Source: Thecamonas trahens ATCC 50062 (taxonomy: Eukaryota > Apusozoa > Apusomonadida > Apusomonadidae). Taken from it: 64,000 nucleotides of DNA. Where the stretch lies: assembly GCF_000142905.1 (NCBI RefSeq), contig NW_013657646.1, forward strand, positions 118,150 to 182,149. Reading direction: 5' to 3'. The translations under genes and the position numbers were made by a program. Under the pieces are notes generated by a model. That model worked only from the letters and a program-made list of their open reading frames with translations. It was not told the DNA's origin and did no database searches. Positions 1 through 9,900 of this stretch are shown in pieces; the stretch's first letter is position 1, and every line of letters starts with the position of its first letter.

Positions 1-100
1 GCGGGAGGACAGAGCCTGCCGAGGTCGGGCCGGACCGAGGGAGCGTCAGGTACGCCAGGGATGCGCCTGTAGCGCACGCGAGTGTAGGGATCCACTCCAT
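1..100 (-). CDS. 5' end of a minus-strand gene leaving the left edge
   Basis: An ATG at 100-98 on the minus strand opens a frame that stays open to the window edge (about 33 codons, beginning MEWIPTLACATG). The first residues are hydrophobic and could be a signal peptide or membrane anchor. Upstream on the same strand lies a C-rich leader with a C10 run (G10 at 161-170 on the plus strand), the same kind of leader seen before other genes here. No domain can be recognised in so short a piece. It could also be non-coding; the leader and the open frame are the only support. Confidence 0.35.
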   Translation of the reverse strand, partial: MEWIPTLACATGASLAYLTLPRSGPTSAGSVLP

Positions 101-510
101 GTTGCTCGGCGACAGAGGGGTGGCGGAGAGCGGGGGTGAGGTGGGAGGGTTGGCAGGGCTGGGGGGGGGGTGGCTGGCTCTGTGCGTTGCGGGATGGGGG
201 GAGTGGTATCTGGGGCGGCGGTTGGACGGTGCGAACAAGAATCTTTTTTAGTGTGTGTGTTGGGTGGGGGGTGGTGGGGGGGTGCGCTTGACGAGGCGAT
301 GCGGACGACGCTGAGACGCTGAGTATACGACAGCGTGTAAGCGACGACAACAAGGCCGCACCTGTACTACCTTGACTCACTGCCGCGACTGTGGCTCGAT
401 CCCATCGAGTGTAGCACACATCATCCCCACCGCGCTAATCTGACAACCAGTACGCAACCGAGTAAAGGGTGACGGCGACGTGTTTACGCCACCGTGCCCA
501 GGGTAGGCGG
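101..510. other. Intergenic stretch, no gene seen
   Basis: The segment is G-rich on the plus strand (C-rich on the minus strand) near 120-300 and has no convincing ORF. The left part is probably the leader of the gene crossing the left edge; the right part is the 3' flank of the calponin-homology gene. Confidence 0.5.
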
Positions 511-1590
511 CTACTGCTGTGGCGCCGGGAGTTCAGGGACGCGCGCATTGTGGTCAGCGGCCCACTGGGTGAGGTCTGTGGCGCACTCGGGGCAGGCGAG
601 ACAGTCTGAGTTGATCTTGGAGTACATGTCGAGGAGGGTGTCGATGAGCTCGTCGCGCGAGATGTCGTCGCGCGGGTCCTTGCGCTTGCGGCGGCGCGGC
701 GGCGGAGCAGCAGTTTCGGCGGCGTCGGTGACGGCAGGAGCATCAGCCTCGACCGGGGTGTCGTCTGGGAAGAGGGCACCCGAGTCGACGTCGTCTTGGA
801 GAGCAAGGTAGGCCTGGCGGATGAGCTCGACCTGCATGCGGACCGACTTGTCATCGGGCTTGTCGACAACCATGTCGTCGGCGTCAAGAACCTGCGGCAC
901 GTCGAGCCAGTCTTCGGCAGCATCGAGGGCGGCAGACCAGGCGCTCACGGGATCGTCGAGGGCAGCCGACTCGTAGTCGAGGATCTTGGGCGAGAGCGAG
1001 TCGAGGAGAGCAGAGACAAGCTTGCCGTCCTGCCAATGGGTGGAGAAGTTGTCGACCGGCACGCCCGGGTAGCGTTCGTTGTCCTGAACCCGCGACTGGA
1101 CCCACTTGAGGAGATCGTCAGCCGAGGCCTTGCCGCCCGACTTGTCGCCCTGGCCACCGACCCAGGTGACGAACAGCTGCCAGATGAAGCCCATGACGAG
1201 GACGGTATCCTTATCAACAAAGTTCTCCGGCGCCACATCGGGCTTGAAGCCGTGCTTGACGAGCAGGCCCAGGGCCAACGAGCAGTTTTCGATCTTCTGG
1301 ATCCGCATGCGGGGCTTCTTGACATGCTTGGGAGCCTTGTCCTGGCTCACCACCTCGGCCAGCGGCAGCAGATAAAGTCCATCCTCAAAGGCCTCATCCA
1401 CCTCACCTGGCAGCTTCAGTCCCCGCTCTGCGATCTGCGAGTCAACCCATGCACGGAATGCCTATATGTGCGGATGACGGTGATGAGTGTGTGTGTATGG
1501 GGAAGGGGTTGAGGGGGGGGGGGGGGGGGGAGGGGGGCGTACCTTCTTCTGCTGGAGAACCCAGTGGGGGGTGGTCTCAGAGGAGGACAT
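511..1590 (-). CDS. Tandem calponin-homology (CH1-CH2) actin-binding protein, two exons
   Basis: Exon 1 is 1590-1543 (MSSSETTPHWVLQQKK), the intron 1542-1462 (donor GTACGC, acceptor ATAG, containing C18) and exon 2 1461-511, giving 332 residues. Splicing restores the start of the first CH domain (QKK, then AFRAWVDSQI). CH1 spans about residues 12-115, with the alpha-actinin-like signature RIQKIENCSLAL and GFIWQLF; CH2 spans about 130-235 (LLKWVQSRVQ, DGKLVSALLDSL). The tail has a basic stretch (PPPRRRKRK) and a CPEC pair. Tandem CH domains normally bind F-actin. There is no spectrin or EF-hand region, so it is shorter than alpha-actinin; an actin-bundling or scaffold role is inference. The start is divergent to the glycosyltransferase at 1920. 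Confidence 0.85.
1462..1542 (-). other. Intron 1 of the CH-domain gene
   Basis: This is an 81-nt intron, GTACGC at the donor and ATAG at the acceptor on the minus strand, containing a C18 run close to the donor (G18 at 1513-1530 on the plus strand). Removing it joins two halves of a CH domain in frame. Confidence 0.75.
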
Positions 1591-1919
1591 GGGTGAGGGG
1601 AAGGAGGAAGGGGAATAGAGATAGAGAGAGAGTGTGTGTGGTGGTAGTGGTGGTAGTGGTGGTAGTGGTGGGGAGATAGAAGAGAGAGGAGAGGAGAGGT
1701 GATGTGTATGTATGTATGTATGTGTGTGTGTATGTGTGTGTGTGTGTGTGCGTGTGTTCGGTCCGCGGTGCGGGTGACGGCCACTTGATCAGCCCTTCCT
1801 CCCCCTTCCTCCCCCTTCCTCCCCCTTTCCCCCCCTTTCCCCCCCCCCCCCCCTCCCCCGTCCCCCTCCTCACCCACACACTCTCTCTCTCCTTTGGCCA
1901 ACTATCCCCCGCCACCTCC
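1591..1919. promoter_or_regulatory. Divergent promoter/leader with (TG)n and poly(C) tracts
   Basis: The region separates the CH gene (minus) from the glycosyltransferase (plus). It holds a TATG/TG microsatellite at about 1704-1757 and C-rich leader blocks including C15 at 1839-1853, ending 66 nt before the ATG at 1920. Both genes must be driven from this 330-bp interval. No TATA box is obvious. Confidence 0.5.
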
Positions 1920-3944
1920 ATGCTACCACCCTCCCTACATCGGCGTATATTGCTGGTGACATGCGCGGCATTGGTAGCGGCTACTGCACTCTGGTTCGCC
2001 CTCTATCCGCTCACCCGGCCTCGTCCTCGTGCCTCTGCCAGCCAGCATCGCATTCGTCGTCCATCGCCCGCTGATGGTGCTGATGGGGATATTGCTGCTG
2101 CTGGTAGTGGCCTTGTCTGTCCTCATGGTCATGTAGTGTGGAGATCTTCGCATGACCTCAGTCGAGCTTACTGTGTCTGTGCTACCCGATTGCCTAATGC
2201 CACCGCTCCTACCTACTCGCGTTCCTGCGCAGAGGCCTTTCTGCCAGAGTGCCTCCTTGCTGCTCCAGGAAGCATTGACTCGCCAACGAGCGCAGGACTC
2301 AATCGCAGTCGCTTTCATCCGCATCACGGATGGTATGTGCCTTGCTCTGACGTAGTGGTCCTTAGAAAGGGCGCGCCGCTGCCGTGCGCCTGCTTCCGCG
2401 CGTGTACTGCCTGGCTGGAGCAGCACCACCCGGGGATCGCGGCCGACTACGACATGTACTGGCCGGGCGTCCGTCCACGATCTTGCCTCGCTCTGAAGGC
2501 GAAGCATGTTACCGACGGACGCCTGCTGGTTGCACCAGAGACGGTGCCGCAAATGGCTGTGGATGGGATGTGGCCCCAGGTCGATGCCACCGGCCGCGCC
2601 GACTGGCCGCTGGCACCAGCACCGCCCGGGACAGTCGTTCCGCTCATCGCACTGAGCGAGTGCGTGGACGAGTGCTCAGGGCACGGGCTATGTGTGAAAG
2701 GCCCGGAATGCAGCTGCTTTAGCGGCTGGACCGGCGAGACGTGCGATGTTGCGCATGTCGCCATCGACTGCCTCAACGGGTGCCACGGACCGGCCGGTGG
2801 CGAGTGCATCGCTGGTCGCTGTGTCTGCCGGCCCGGTCGCTGGGGCGATGACTGCGGCCGGGGCAGAGAGGTAAGCGTAGACAGTTGTCGAGCCAAGGTG
2901 TTCGTTGCAAGTCTCCCTGGCGCGTACGCCATCTCATGGCGGATGGGCTCGTTTGGCCGGGCGCTCGACTTTGGCCGGCCGACGCCGGCCGCCGTCTATG
3001 AGCAGGCCCTCGCCGAGACCCAGTGTCTGGTCGACGACGCGGAAAATGCTGACGTGGTGCTCATTCCCAGCGCCGGCGACCGCTGGTACCGTCGCGACGA
3101 TGTGCTCGATTTCGTCGCAACCGCTTATCCGCGCGCAATAGCGCGGTGCGAGGCAGGCGATGCCGCGCTCGTCTGGCTGCCGATGGTCGACGACGCCGGA
3201 GCGGCCGTCTACTTTGGCCGCGAGGCCGGCGCAAGCGGGCGCATTCCGGCAGCGGCCAAGGTCTCGGTCTTTCTCGTCAACTCGGGTCTCGAGGCTGGTA
3301 GCTACTCGCCCTTTAGCCAGGGCGCGTTCCGGCCCGGTCGCGACATTGTCATCCCGCCGTATCCCAAGACCGAGTTTGCCGGCATCGTTCCACTGCCGTC
3401 AACGCCGGTCTCGCCCAAGATCTTCTTTTCTGGCTCGATCACGTCGACCGCTACGTGGCCGATTGCGCGCGGCAATGGGCGTGCGGCTGCGCTCGCCGCT
3501 GTCGAGCGGGCGGGCGCCGACCCCGCCGACTACGCCGTTCACCGCAAGTTTGTGGAGGGCTTTGACAAGAAGATGCGAGAGGCGCGGACGTGTCTCGCGC
3601 CGCCAGGCAAGAGCGGTGGATGGGGAATCCGGCTGGCAATGGCGATGGCTGTCGGCTGCGTCCCTGTCATTGTCGACGACTCGCGGCGGCACATGTTTGA
3701 CGAGATCTGGGACTACAGCGGCTTTGCTGTGCACCTTACGCCAGCTGCGGCCATTGACGAGCTCATCGCCACGGTCGACGCCCTGAGTGACAGCGACGTA
3801 GCGAGGATGCGGGAAGAGGTTGCTTGTGCGCGGGCTGTTGTCACGTACGAGGCGTCGGTGTGGGCGCGGGTGAAGGAGGTGTTGGTGGCGCGGGAGAAGA
3901 GGGCAAGTCCGAAGCTTCCGTGCCAGCTGCTGCCTGCGAGTTGA
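1920..3944 (+). CDS. EGF-domain exostosin-family (GT47) glycosyltransferase
   Basis: The 674-residue type II membrane protein starts MLPPSLHRR. A signal anchor follows at about residues 10-30 (LLVTCAALVAATALWFALY), then a Cys-rich stem, two EGF-like modules near residues 240-320 (CVDECSGHGLC; CLNGCHG to CVCRPGRWGDDC) and an exostosin domain from about 330 to 640 (VFVASLPGAYAISWRMGSF, LAPPGKSGGWGIRLA, GCVPVIVDD, MFDEIWDYSGFAV). EGF modules before a GT47 domain are known in algal and protist exostosin-like proteins, so a Golgi glycan-synthesis role is likely; donor and acceptor sugars cannot be read. The frame is open upstream to 1704, but that part is translated (TG)n and leader. The last 104 bases overlap the 3' end of the convergent gene at 3841-5280. 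Confidence 0.85.
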   Translation: MLPPSLHRRILLVTCAALVAATALWFALYPLTRPRPRASASQHRIRRPSPADGADGDIAAAGSGLVCPHGHVVWRSSHDLSRAYCVCATRLPNATAPTYSRSCAEAFLPECLLAAPGSIDSPTSAGLNRSRFHPHHGWYVPCSDVVVLRKGAPLPCACFRACTAWLEQHHPGIAADYDMYWPGVRPRSCLALKAKHVTDGRLLVAPETVPQMAVDGMWPQVDATGRADWPLAPAPPGTVVPLIALSECVDECSGHGLCVKGPECSCFSGWTGETCDVAHVAIDCLNGCHGPAGGECIAGRCVCRPGRWGDDCGRGREVSVDSCRAKVFVASLPGAYAISWRMGSFGRALDFGRPTPAAVYEQALAETQCLVDDAENADVVLIPSAGDRWYRRDDVLDFVATAYPRAIARCEAGDAALVWLPMVDDAGAAVYFGREAGASGRIPAAAKVSVFLVNSGLEAGSYSPFSQGAFRPGRDIVIPPYPKTEFAGIVPLPSTPVSPKIFFSGSITSTATWPIARGNGRAAALAAVERAGADPADYAVHRKFVEGFDKKMREARTCLAPPGKSGGWGIRLAMAMAVGCVPVIVDDSRRHMFDEIWDYSGFAVHLTPAAAIDELIATVDALSDSDVARMREEVACARAVVTYEASVWARVKEVLVAREKRASPKLPCQLLPAS

Positions 3945-5280
3945 TGATGGCGATGCCGAGGAGCCGGGCGAGATCGGGATCGACAGAGGCGTCCATGTCG
4001 ACTGCAGCCATCGCAGCGCGTGCCCGAGGCGACGGCTTCACGTCTGGATAGTACTGGGTTGACGCACGATCGACGGTGTTGGCGTGGATGGTCGGGTGGT
4101 GCTTGTTGGCGGTACCAAGCGACTCGGGCTTGAGATCGTGGGCCAGAAAGGCGGCAAGGGCGCGGCGCTCCTCCTGGGTGTAGGAAGCCGCCTGGACGCC
4201 ACACGCGAGGCGGGCGGTGAGGACGCCCTTGGCCGGGAGCTTCGGATTGTCCACCGACGGCGCCACCCAGAGGTCGCGATGGTCGCGGTCGGCAAAGACA
4301 TGCTCCCCGTGGACGACGCCCTGGACAAAGAGGACGAGCGAGCGCTCCGGTCCAGCGATCATGTGCCGGGCGATGAGGGCGCGGGCGGAGGAGGCCTTGG
4401 ACTTGAGGATCGACGGGACCGAGAAAGCTTTGCCTGGCGCGACGAGGCGGTGCGAGCCGGGAACAAAGCCGAGGTGGATGTTGCCGGGGTCGGCGGCGTA
4501 AAAGATAGCTTGGACCCGCCGGACACCGGTGGTGTACATGTCAGTGTGGTCGACTGTGCACTTGGCGACGGTCTTGCGATCGACGCCAGATTCGCGACAG
4601 CGGACCATGCCCGAGTCAAGCGAGACCATGTCGCCACCAGTCATCGCCATGACAGCCGCGTGGAGACCGGGCTCGGCATAGAGGCGAGCAAAGGCGAGGC
4701 GGTAGGCGGCAGAGTGGTGGAGCTCGACGCCATGAATCCACTCGCCGGGCGCAGAGGCAACCAGCCTGTGCTTCGGCTTGGGCCGGGCGGTCCGCAAGTA
4801 CGAAAACGACGCTATGCAGTGACCCTCGGCAGCGCGACGGGTTTTGACCTGATTGCGGAGCGCGATGCAGGCGGCATCAACCTTGGCCTCGCCTTTGGCC
4901 GCGGCGTCGACAGCGGCCAGATTTCCGGACAGCGTCTCTTGCAGCTCGAGGTAGCCTTCGGTGTGGCCGAACATGGCATCAAAGGCGTGCGCAAGGCCGG
5001 CAAGAACCGCGCCCTGGGTCTCGCGCGAGATGTCGGTGATGACGACCACGCCTGCCGTTTCCAGGGATCGCGTGGCAGCGGTGATGCTGTCGTCGTCGAG
5101 CTCATCTGCGCGGACAACCACCAGCGCCTCGTTCGCCTCCTCCAGCACGCTTGCCCACGCCTCCAGGTCCGGCTGGTCACTGCTGGCGCTGCCGAGCGGA
5201 CGTGACTTGACGTTGCGCGCCGTGTCGTCCGCCGGGTCTCCCGGCGCCTTGCGCTTCTTGCCCGCACCCGAGCCTGACAT
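3841..5280 (-). CDS. 2OG-Fe(II) dioxygenase-like (phytanoyl-CoA hydroxylase fold) protein
   Basis: The protein has 479 residues from the ATG at 5280 (MSGSGAGKKRKAP). The N-terminus is basic and NLS-like. The core contains HTD (VDHTDMYTTG, about residue 243), GFVPGSH, and a distal His in VQGVVHGEH (about residue 320). An HxD motif followed by a distal His is the metal-binding pattern of 2OG-Fe(II) oxygenases, and the VPGSH motif is common in the PhyH group. The substrate is unknown. The nuclear-type N-terminus hints at a nucleic-acid or protein substrate, but this is only inference. The C-terminus is Pro-rich and is encoded antisense to the glycosyltransferase end. An upstream in-frame start at 5367 would add about 29 residues of leader-like sequence and was not chosen. 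Confidence 0.6.
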   Translation of the reverse strand: MSGSGAGKKRKAPGDPADDTARNVKSRPLGSASSDQPDLEAWASVLEEANEALVVVRADELDDDSITAATRSLETAGVVVITDISRETQGAVLAGLAHAFDAMFGHTEGYLELQETLSGNLAAVDAAAKGEAKVDAACIALRNQVKTRRAAEGHCIASFSYLRTARPKPKHRLVASAPGEWIHGVELHHSAAYRLAFARLYAEPGLHAAVMAMTGGDMVSLDSGMVRCRESGVDRKTVAKCTVDHTDMYTTGVRRVQAIFYAADPGNIHLGFVPGSHRLVAPGKAFSVPSILKSKASSARALIARHMIAGPERSLVLFVQGVVHGEHVFADRDHRDLWVAPSVDNPKLPAKGVLTARLACGVQAASYTQEERRALAAFLAHDLKPESLGTANKHHPTIHANTVDRASTQYYPDVKPSPRARAAMAAVDMDASVDPDLARLLGIAIINSQAAAGTEASDLPSSPAPPTPPSPAPTPTPRT

Positions 5281-5947
5281 AGGATAAAGGTGGATGCCGG
5301 TGGCTGTGGGCAGGCTTGTTGGTGGGTGGGTGCTGTCGACGAGTTGAGTGTGTCTGTATCTGCCCAAGTCGCACTGTCTTCCCCAAGTCGCACTAGCACG
5401 GCGGTATCGCTTTCACAGTGGCAGCGGACAATTGTGACGTTTCGCTGGCGAACGCCACGACAAGAGTCACTGCATGCAAGTCAACAGTTGCTATCGATAC
5501 GGACTACTACAGCAACAGTCTACATCACCTCCACGTCCAGTAGGCTTGCAGTCCAGGTGCCACGGGAGGTACAAGCCAAGAGCGTGGCCCATACCATACT
5601 TTAAGCCAGATCTCTATGCACGGGCTCTTTCTCCGCCGACCACCTACCCCCCCCCCCCCCCCCCCGCGACTACATATATACATACCACTAGGAGGTTGTG
5701 GCAGGCCCTGTTTCATCATTTACAATCAGTGGTTCGGAGACTTCATTCCTTGCGCACATGCAAGTGCCACATTCCCGTGGCTTTGCATGTGATCTCCTCA
5801 TTCGAAGCACCGAGTCCAGTCCGCGTGTGCTAGTTGCGAGATAAAGATGAGCGACTTTTGCCAGCCTGAGCACCAACCTCTCTCCACTCATCCCTCTGTC
5901 GTTCTCCCGAGAACTGCTAGTCAGAGACACACACGACACATAACACA
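5281..5947. promoter_or_regulatory. Divergent promoter region with C19 tract
   Basis: This is non-coding sequence between divergent genes. A short direct repeat (CAAGTCGCACT) occurs twice near 5365-5395, and C19 runs at 5647-5665, sense for the downstream four-TM gene. No other ORF is supported. Confidence 0.45.
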
Positions 5948-6920
5948 ATGGGTGCGTATGGTGGTTGCCACAGGAAGAGTGAGAGTGGACATCCCCGCAT
6001 CCTCGCAGTCGATCCGCCCTTCCCCCTCCCTCCCAACACTGGTCTTGCTCCGTCCACGGGACAGACGCCCAGTTGCCCAACCCCGGCGGCTACGCGCTCT
6101 GCGATGGCTGTTATCACATACATCAGCCCAAGACGTAGCAATTGTCCTTCATGTGTACTGCTTTCTCAAAGACTTGCTACACATAGGCAAAGGCGATGAC
6201 CATAGGGGATGCGATGGCGAGACATATCCATGTGTCGAGTCAGTGTTGCCTCCAAAATGTGTCCACGTGGGCCGGACATGCCACTCACCCATTTCTTTGG
6301 CTCGGCACCGTACAGAAAGCGCAAGCCGGAATTCTCCCACTTGGATGGCCTCGTTGGCCGCAGGCATCCTTCTGCCTGTCATCGGCATCTGCATTTGGGC
6401 ATGCTTCTCCACCGGGTGGCTCTCGCTCTCGGTCCAGCCCTCCATCGCCGTCTACAACTTTTCGATCGGACTGCGCGAGTTCTGCATCCAGATCTTTTCC
6501 GACGGCGGCGAAACGAACTCGTGCACCAAGTACACCTCTGACGACAAGCCGTACTATCACGGCGGCCGTGTGACGCTCGCCCTGTGCATTGTCGGCGCAG
6601 TAGGCGCGGGGCTGTCGTTTGTCCCGGGCCTGCTGTTCTCGATGAGATGGGCCGGGCGTGCGGCGCTGGCCGCTGCTGCGGTTGGGGCTGCCATTGCTGC
6701 CGCCGGTACCACTGGCGCGTGGGCTGCGTACTACCACCTCGTCATCAACTCGTCCGAGTTGGATGGCGTCGACTCGTCTGATCTGCCTTCCAACTACAGG
6801 CCGAAAATCGATTACATGTTTGGCCTGGTGGCGTTTGCCTCTGCCTCCTCGACCGTGGCGTTCTTCGCCACGCTCGCTGGCCTCGTCAAGCGCGATAACA
6901 GCTACACCTCGATCAATTAG
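5948..6920 (+). CDS. Four-TM claudin/tetraspan-like membrane protein, 4-nt first exon proposed
   Basis: The coding core starts at the ATG at 6345 (MASLAAGILLP). A better model uses a first exon of only four bases, 5948-5951 (ATG G), donor GTGCGT at 5952, acceptor TACAG ending at 6315 and exon 2 at 6316-6920, giving MESASRNSPTWMASL in frame. There are four membrane segments: GILLPVIGICIWACF, LALCIVGAVGAGLSF, ALAAAAVGAAIAAAG and FGLVAFASASSTVAFF. The first extracellular loop is the longest and carries two cysteines (FCIQIF, TNSCTK). This layout is shared by claudin/PMP22/Sur7-type proteins, which act at the plasma membrane; the specific role is unknown. It is a possible paralogue of the gene at 62068. 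If the splice is wrong, use 6345-6920 (191 residues). Confidence 0.65.
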
Positions 6921-6955
6921 CTCGCTTTTACCCGTGAGCAAGCATTTGCCAGTGC

Positions 6956-9900
6956 TTAAATGCCGACCACATCGATGTCCTCATCTTCGTCATCCTCGTC
7001 CTCATCGGCAAACTCGATGCTCGTGCTGACCGGAGGCGGCGGCGCCGTCCGCGCCACGCCCACCTTGAACTTCTTGAGCGGCGGGCCGGTCGAGACCAGC
7101 GGCGATCCGAGCGACGGTGGCTGCCCGACTTGGGCGACCTGTAGCAGTGCTTCTGACTCGCGCGGGCGCTTGCGTGATACGTCTTGGGCGTCCGCGAGGC
7201 GCGAGACGGCGGCTGGTGCGGGTGCGGGTGCAGACACCGGCGCCGGAACAGCGGCGGCAACGGGTGCGGGCGCAGGCGCAGGTGCAGGTGCAGGCGCAGG
7301 TGCAGGCGCAGGTGCGGGGACCACAGGCGGCTCGGCAAGTGGCATCGGCACTGGATGTGGGGGCGCGAGGTCGAGGCTGAGCGGCATGGCCATTGGCGCG
7401 AGTCTGGGCGCCGACGTCGAAACGACGTCGACGACTGAGATCTCCTCGTCTTCGTCGTCGTCATCGTCGTCGTCAGCGTCGCCGTCATCGTCGTCGCCGC
7501 CGCCATCGCTACCACTTCCGACGCGACATCTGTGGTGACTGGGGTGGCTCACGCGGGAAACAGCGGTGCCAGCGACAGGAGTCCCAACAGCAAGCGCTGG
7601 GCGGAGATGCAGATCTCCAATCTGCCGGCTTGCGCCGTCGTGTGGCGCGATGCTAGCAACGGCAATGGGGCGATTAGAGACCGGTGCAAGAGGGCGGGCG
7701 GGCGGGGACGGCTGGCGAGGCAGCTCTGGCGAGACTGGTCGCGGAGGCGGTGGGTCGGCAGCGGCAACTGGAGGCGGCGGATGAAGCGGAGACTTTGGTG
7801 CCGGCGGTGGCGGCTCGATCTTGCGGGCAAGCGCGGCCTTGACTGTGGCGGCCGCCTTTTTGCATAGGTTGTGGAAGCGGGCCTTCATCGACGAGGCTGA
7901 GCGCGCGGGCACAAGCTTTCCGGCGAGCTCAGCGGCGATCTCGTTCCAAGGGATGAGAACGTCGGGCTGGGCAGTGGTGATGGAGCGGGCACGGAGTGCG
8001 TCAAGGAGCATGGCGTCGTCAGCCTCGGCCCAGTGCCGGTGGCCGGACGCGCGCTTGGTCTTGAACCGCGGGTCGACCACAGTGGCGGCGACTCTTGCTG
8101 CGGCCGACGTCAGCGTCGGGTCCGCGAGCAGAGTGGCCGAGAGGCCCGAGAGTGTGGCGAGCGACGTCATGTGCGACGGATGTGCGACGGCTGGCGGCTC
8201 GGGCGGTTCTACGCTGTCCTCGTCCGGCGGCGGCCCGGCGCGGGCGGCGGTCCGAGCCAGAAGTTGCGCGCCGCGGTCGGGGGCAAGGACCCGGGCGTAC
8301 AGGCCGGCGAGGGCATCAAAGTCGGTTCTCGCCGCGGCGCGGATCTCGGGCTCGCTCATGCGGAGGACAACCGGCTTGCCCGTCGACGGGCGGAGTTGCG
8401 GGACGTACGGCGGGTCAAGCGAGGCGAGCAACGCCTCAATCCGCCGAGTCCACAGCTGAAAGGTGACGGCCTTGTCGGGAAGGAACGGCAATGAGCCCTT
8501 TTGGACGGTCTTGAGCGCGTCGGTGACGCAGTCGCGGGCAGCACGGCCGGAGCGAAAGGCATCGAGCCCGCCGACAGCCAGGAGCGGAAAGACATGGCGG
8601 GCAGTGTCGACCGCCGCCGCAGCTTTGGCCGACTCGTCGCTCGACGAGAGCTTGGCCGACGAGGCTGGTAGCCGCTTAGAAATTAGTGCGAGCGGGCGGA
8701 CGTAACGGTAGTACCACTGGAGCATGATGAGGACGTGAAGCGGGGCGACGCAGAGCGAAGGCGACGGCGTGGTGCCGATGACAATGGTGCCGACGCCGTC
8801 AGGTGCCGCCCGCGCAGACGCGACCGCAGCGTCGACGTCGTCGATGGTCAGCTTGTTGACAAGGAGCGTGATGGGCGTCGCCACGCGCCCATGGACGGTG
8901 AGCGCGAGGAGGACGACGCCGGTGCAGTAGCGAAAGGCGTAGCGAGTCTTGGTGTAGACCTTGGGAAGAACAGCGAGGTCGGCGACGCCGATGTGTGGGA
9001 GGTCAGCACCAAGAGTGTCGAGGCGATCCGCGAGCTCGACGACCATGGCTTCGTAGATGGGCACGAGCCGGGTGAGGAGGGCGAGCACGTAGAGGACTTG
9101 CTCCTCGGCCTCGAGCATGTCTCCCGCTGACAGCGCGTCGACAGTCGACGCCGAGGCCTTGCCGCGCGAGCTGGAGCGCTTCTTCTTCCGTCCTGTTTTG
9201 CGGCTCTTGGACGCCGAGGCCTTGCGCTTAACCGGCAGCGTCGGCGTGGCCGGTGAGCTCGAGCGCTTGCGCTTGCCGCTCGGTAGCTGTGCCGGCCGCG
9301 GCAGCGGCTGAACCGGGACCGGGACTGGGACCGGTGGAGTGAGGTTGCCGGGCTGCGGCGGGAGTAGGCTGCCGGGCTGCGGCGGGGGCATGGTGGCGGA
9401 ACGCAGCGGCTTGGACTCGGCATCGGTGCTAGCAGTGGTCGGAGAGGCCTGGCGGCGGCGGCGGCGGGCCGACTTGCGGGCCGAGTTTGTGGCGCGAGCG
9501 TAGTAGGCGCCGCGGAGATTGGCGAGATGGGTACCGAGCTCGGCCAGCGAGCCGGCGACGCGCGGGGTGGTCACCGCGTTCCGCTCACACGACGCCAGCT
9601 CGATGGAGCCCCAAGCCTTGGCTGCCGGCGAGTCGAGCGCCGAGGCCAGAAAGGCGTGCAGCTTGCAGAGACACATCCACAGGCCATACTCTTCCGAGCC
9701 CGAGAGACCGCGCGAGGCCGCGATGTTGTCGACATACGCCTTGAGCGCGTCATCGGCGGCAAAGAGCGCAAGGAGACCGGCAGTCCCGTTGGGATCCCAC
9801 TCTGGCGGGCCGCGGACAACCAGCAGCGGGAGGCCATCGCCCGCGGCGCCCGACTCGACCACGCCCAGCACGCCGGCATGCAGCCGCCTCAACCATCTCC

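Noticed and set aside
796-1512. Plus-strand ORF opposite the CH gene
   Set aside because: Shadow frame produced by high GC at codon position 3; no domain, and the opposite strand has clear CH domains.
1704-1919. 72-residue N-terminal extension of the GT47 frame
   Set aside because: It translates a TG microsatellite and a C-rich leader; the signal anchor begins properly at the ATG at 1920.
4084-5205. 373-codon plus-strand ORF
   Set aside because: Antisense shadow of the 2OG oxygenase-like gene; it has no recognisable motif.
5365-5395. CAAGTCGCACT direct repeat as a promoter motif
   Set aside because: Only two copies seen, no recurrence noticed before other genes.
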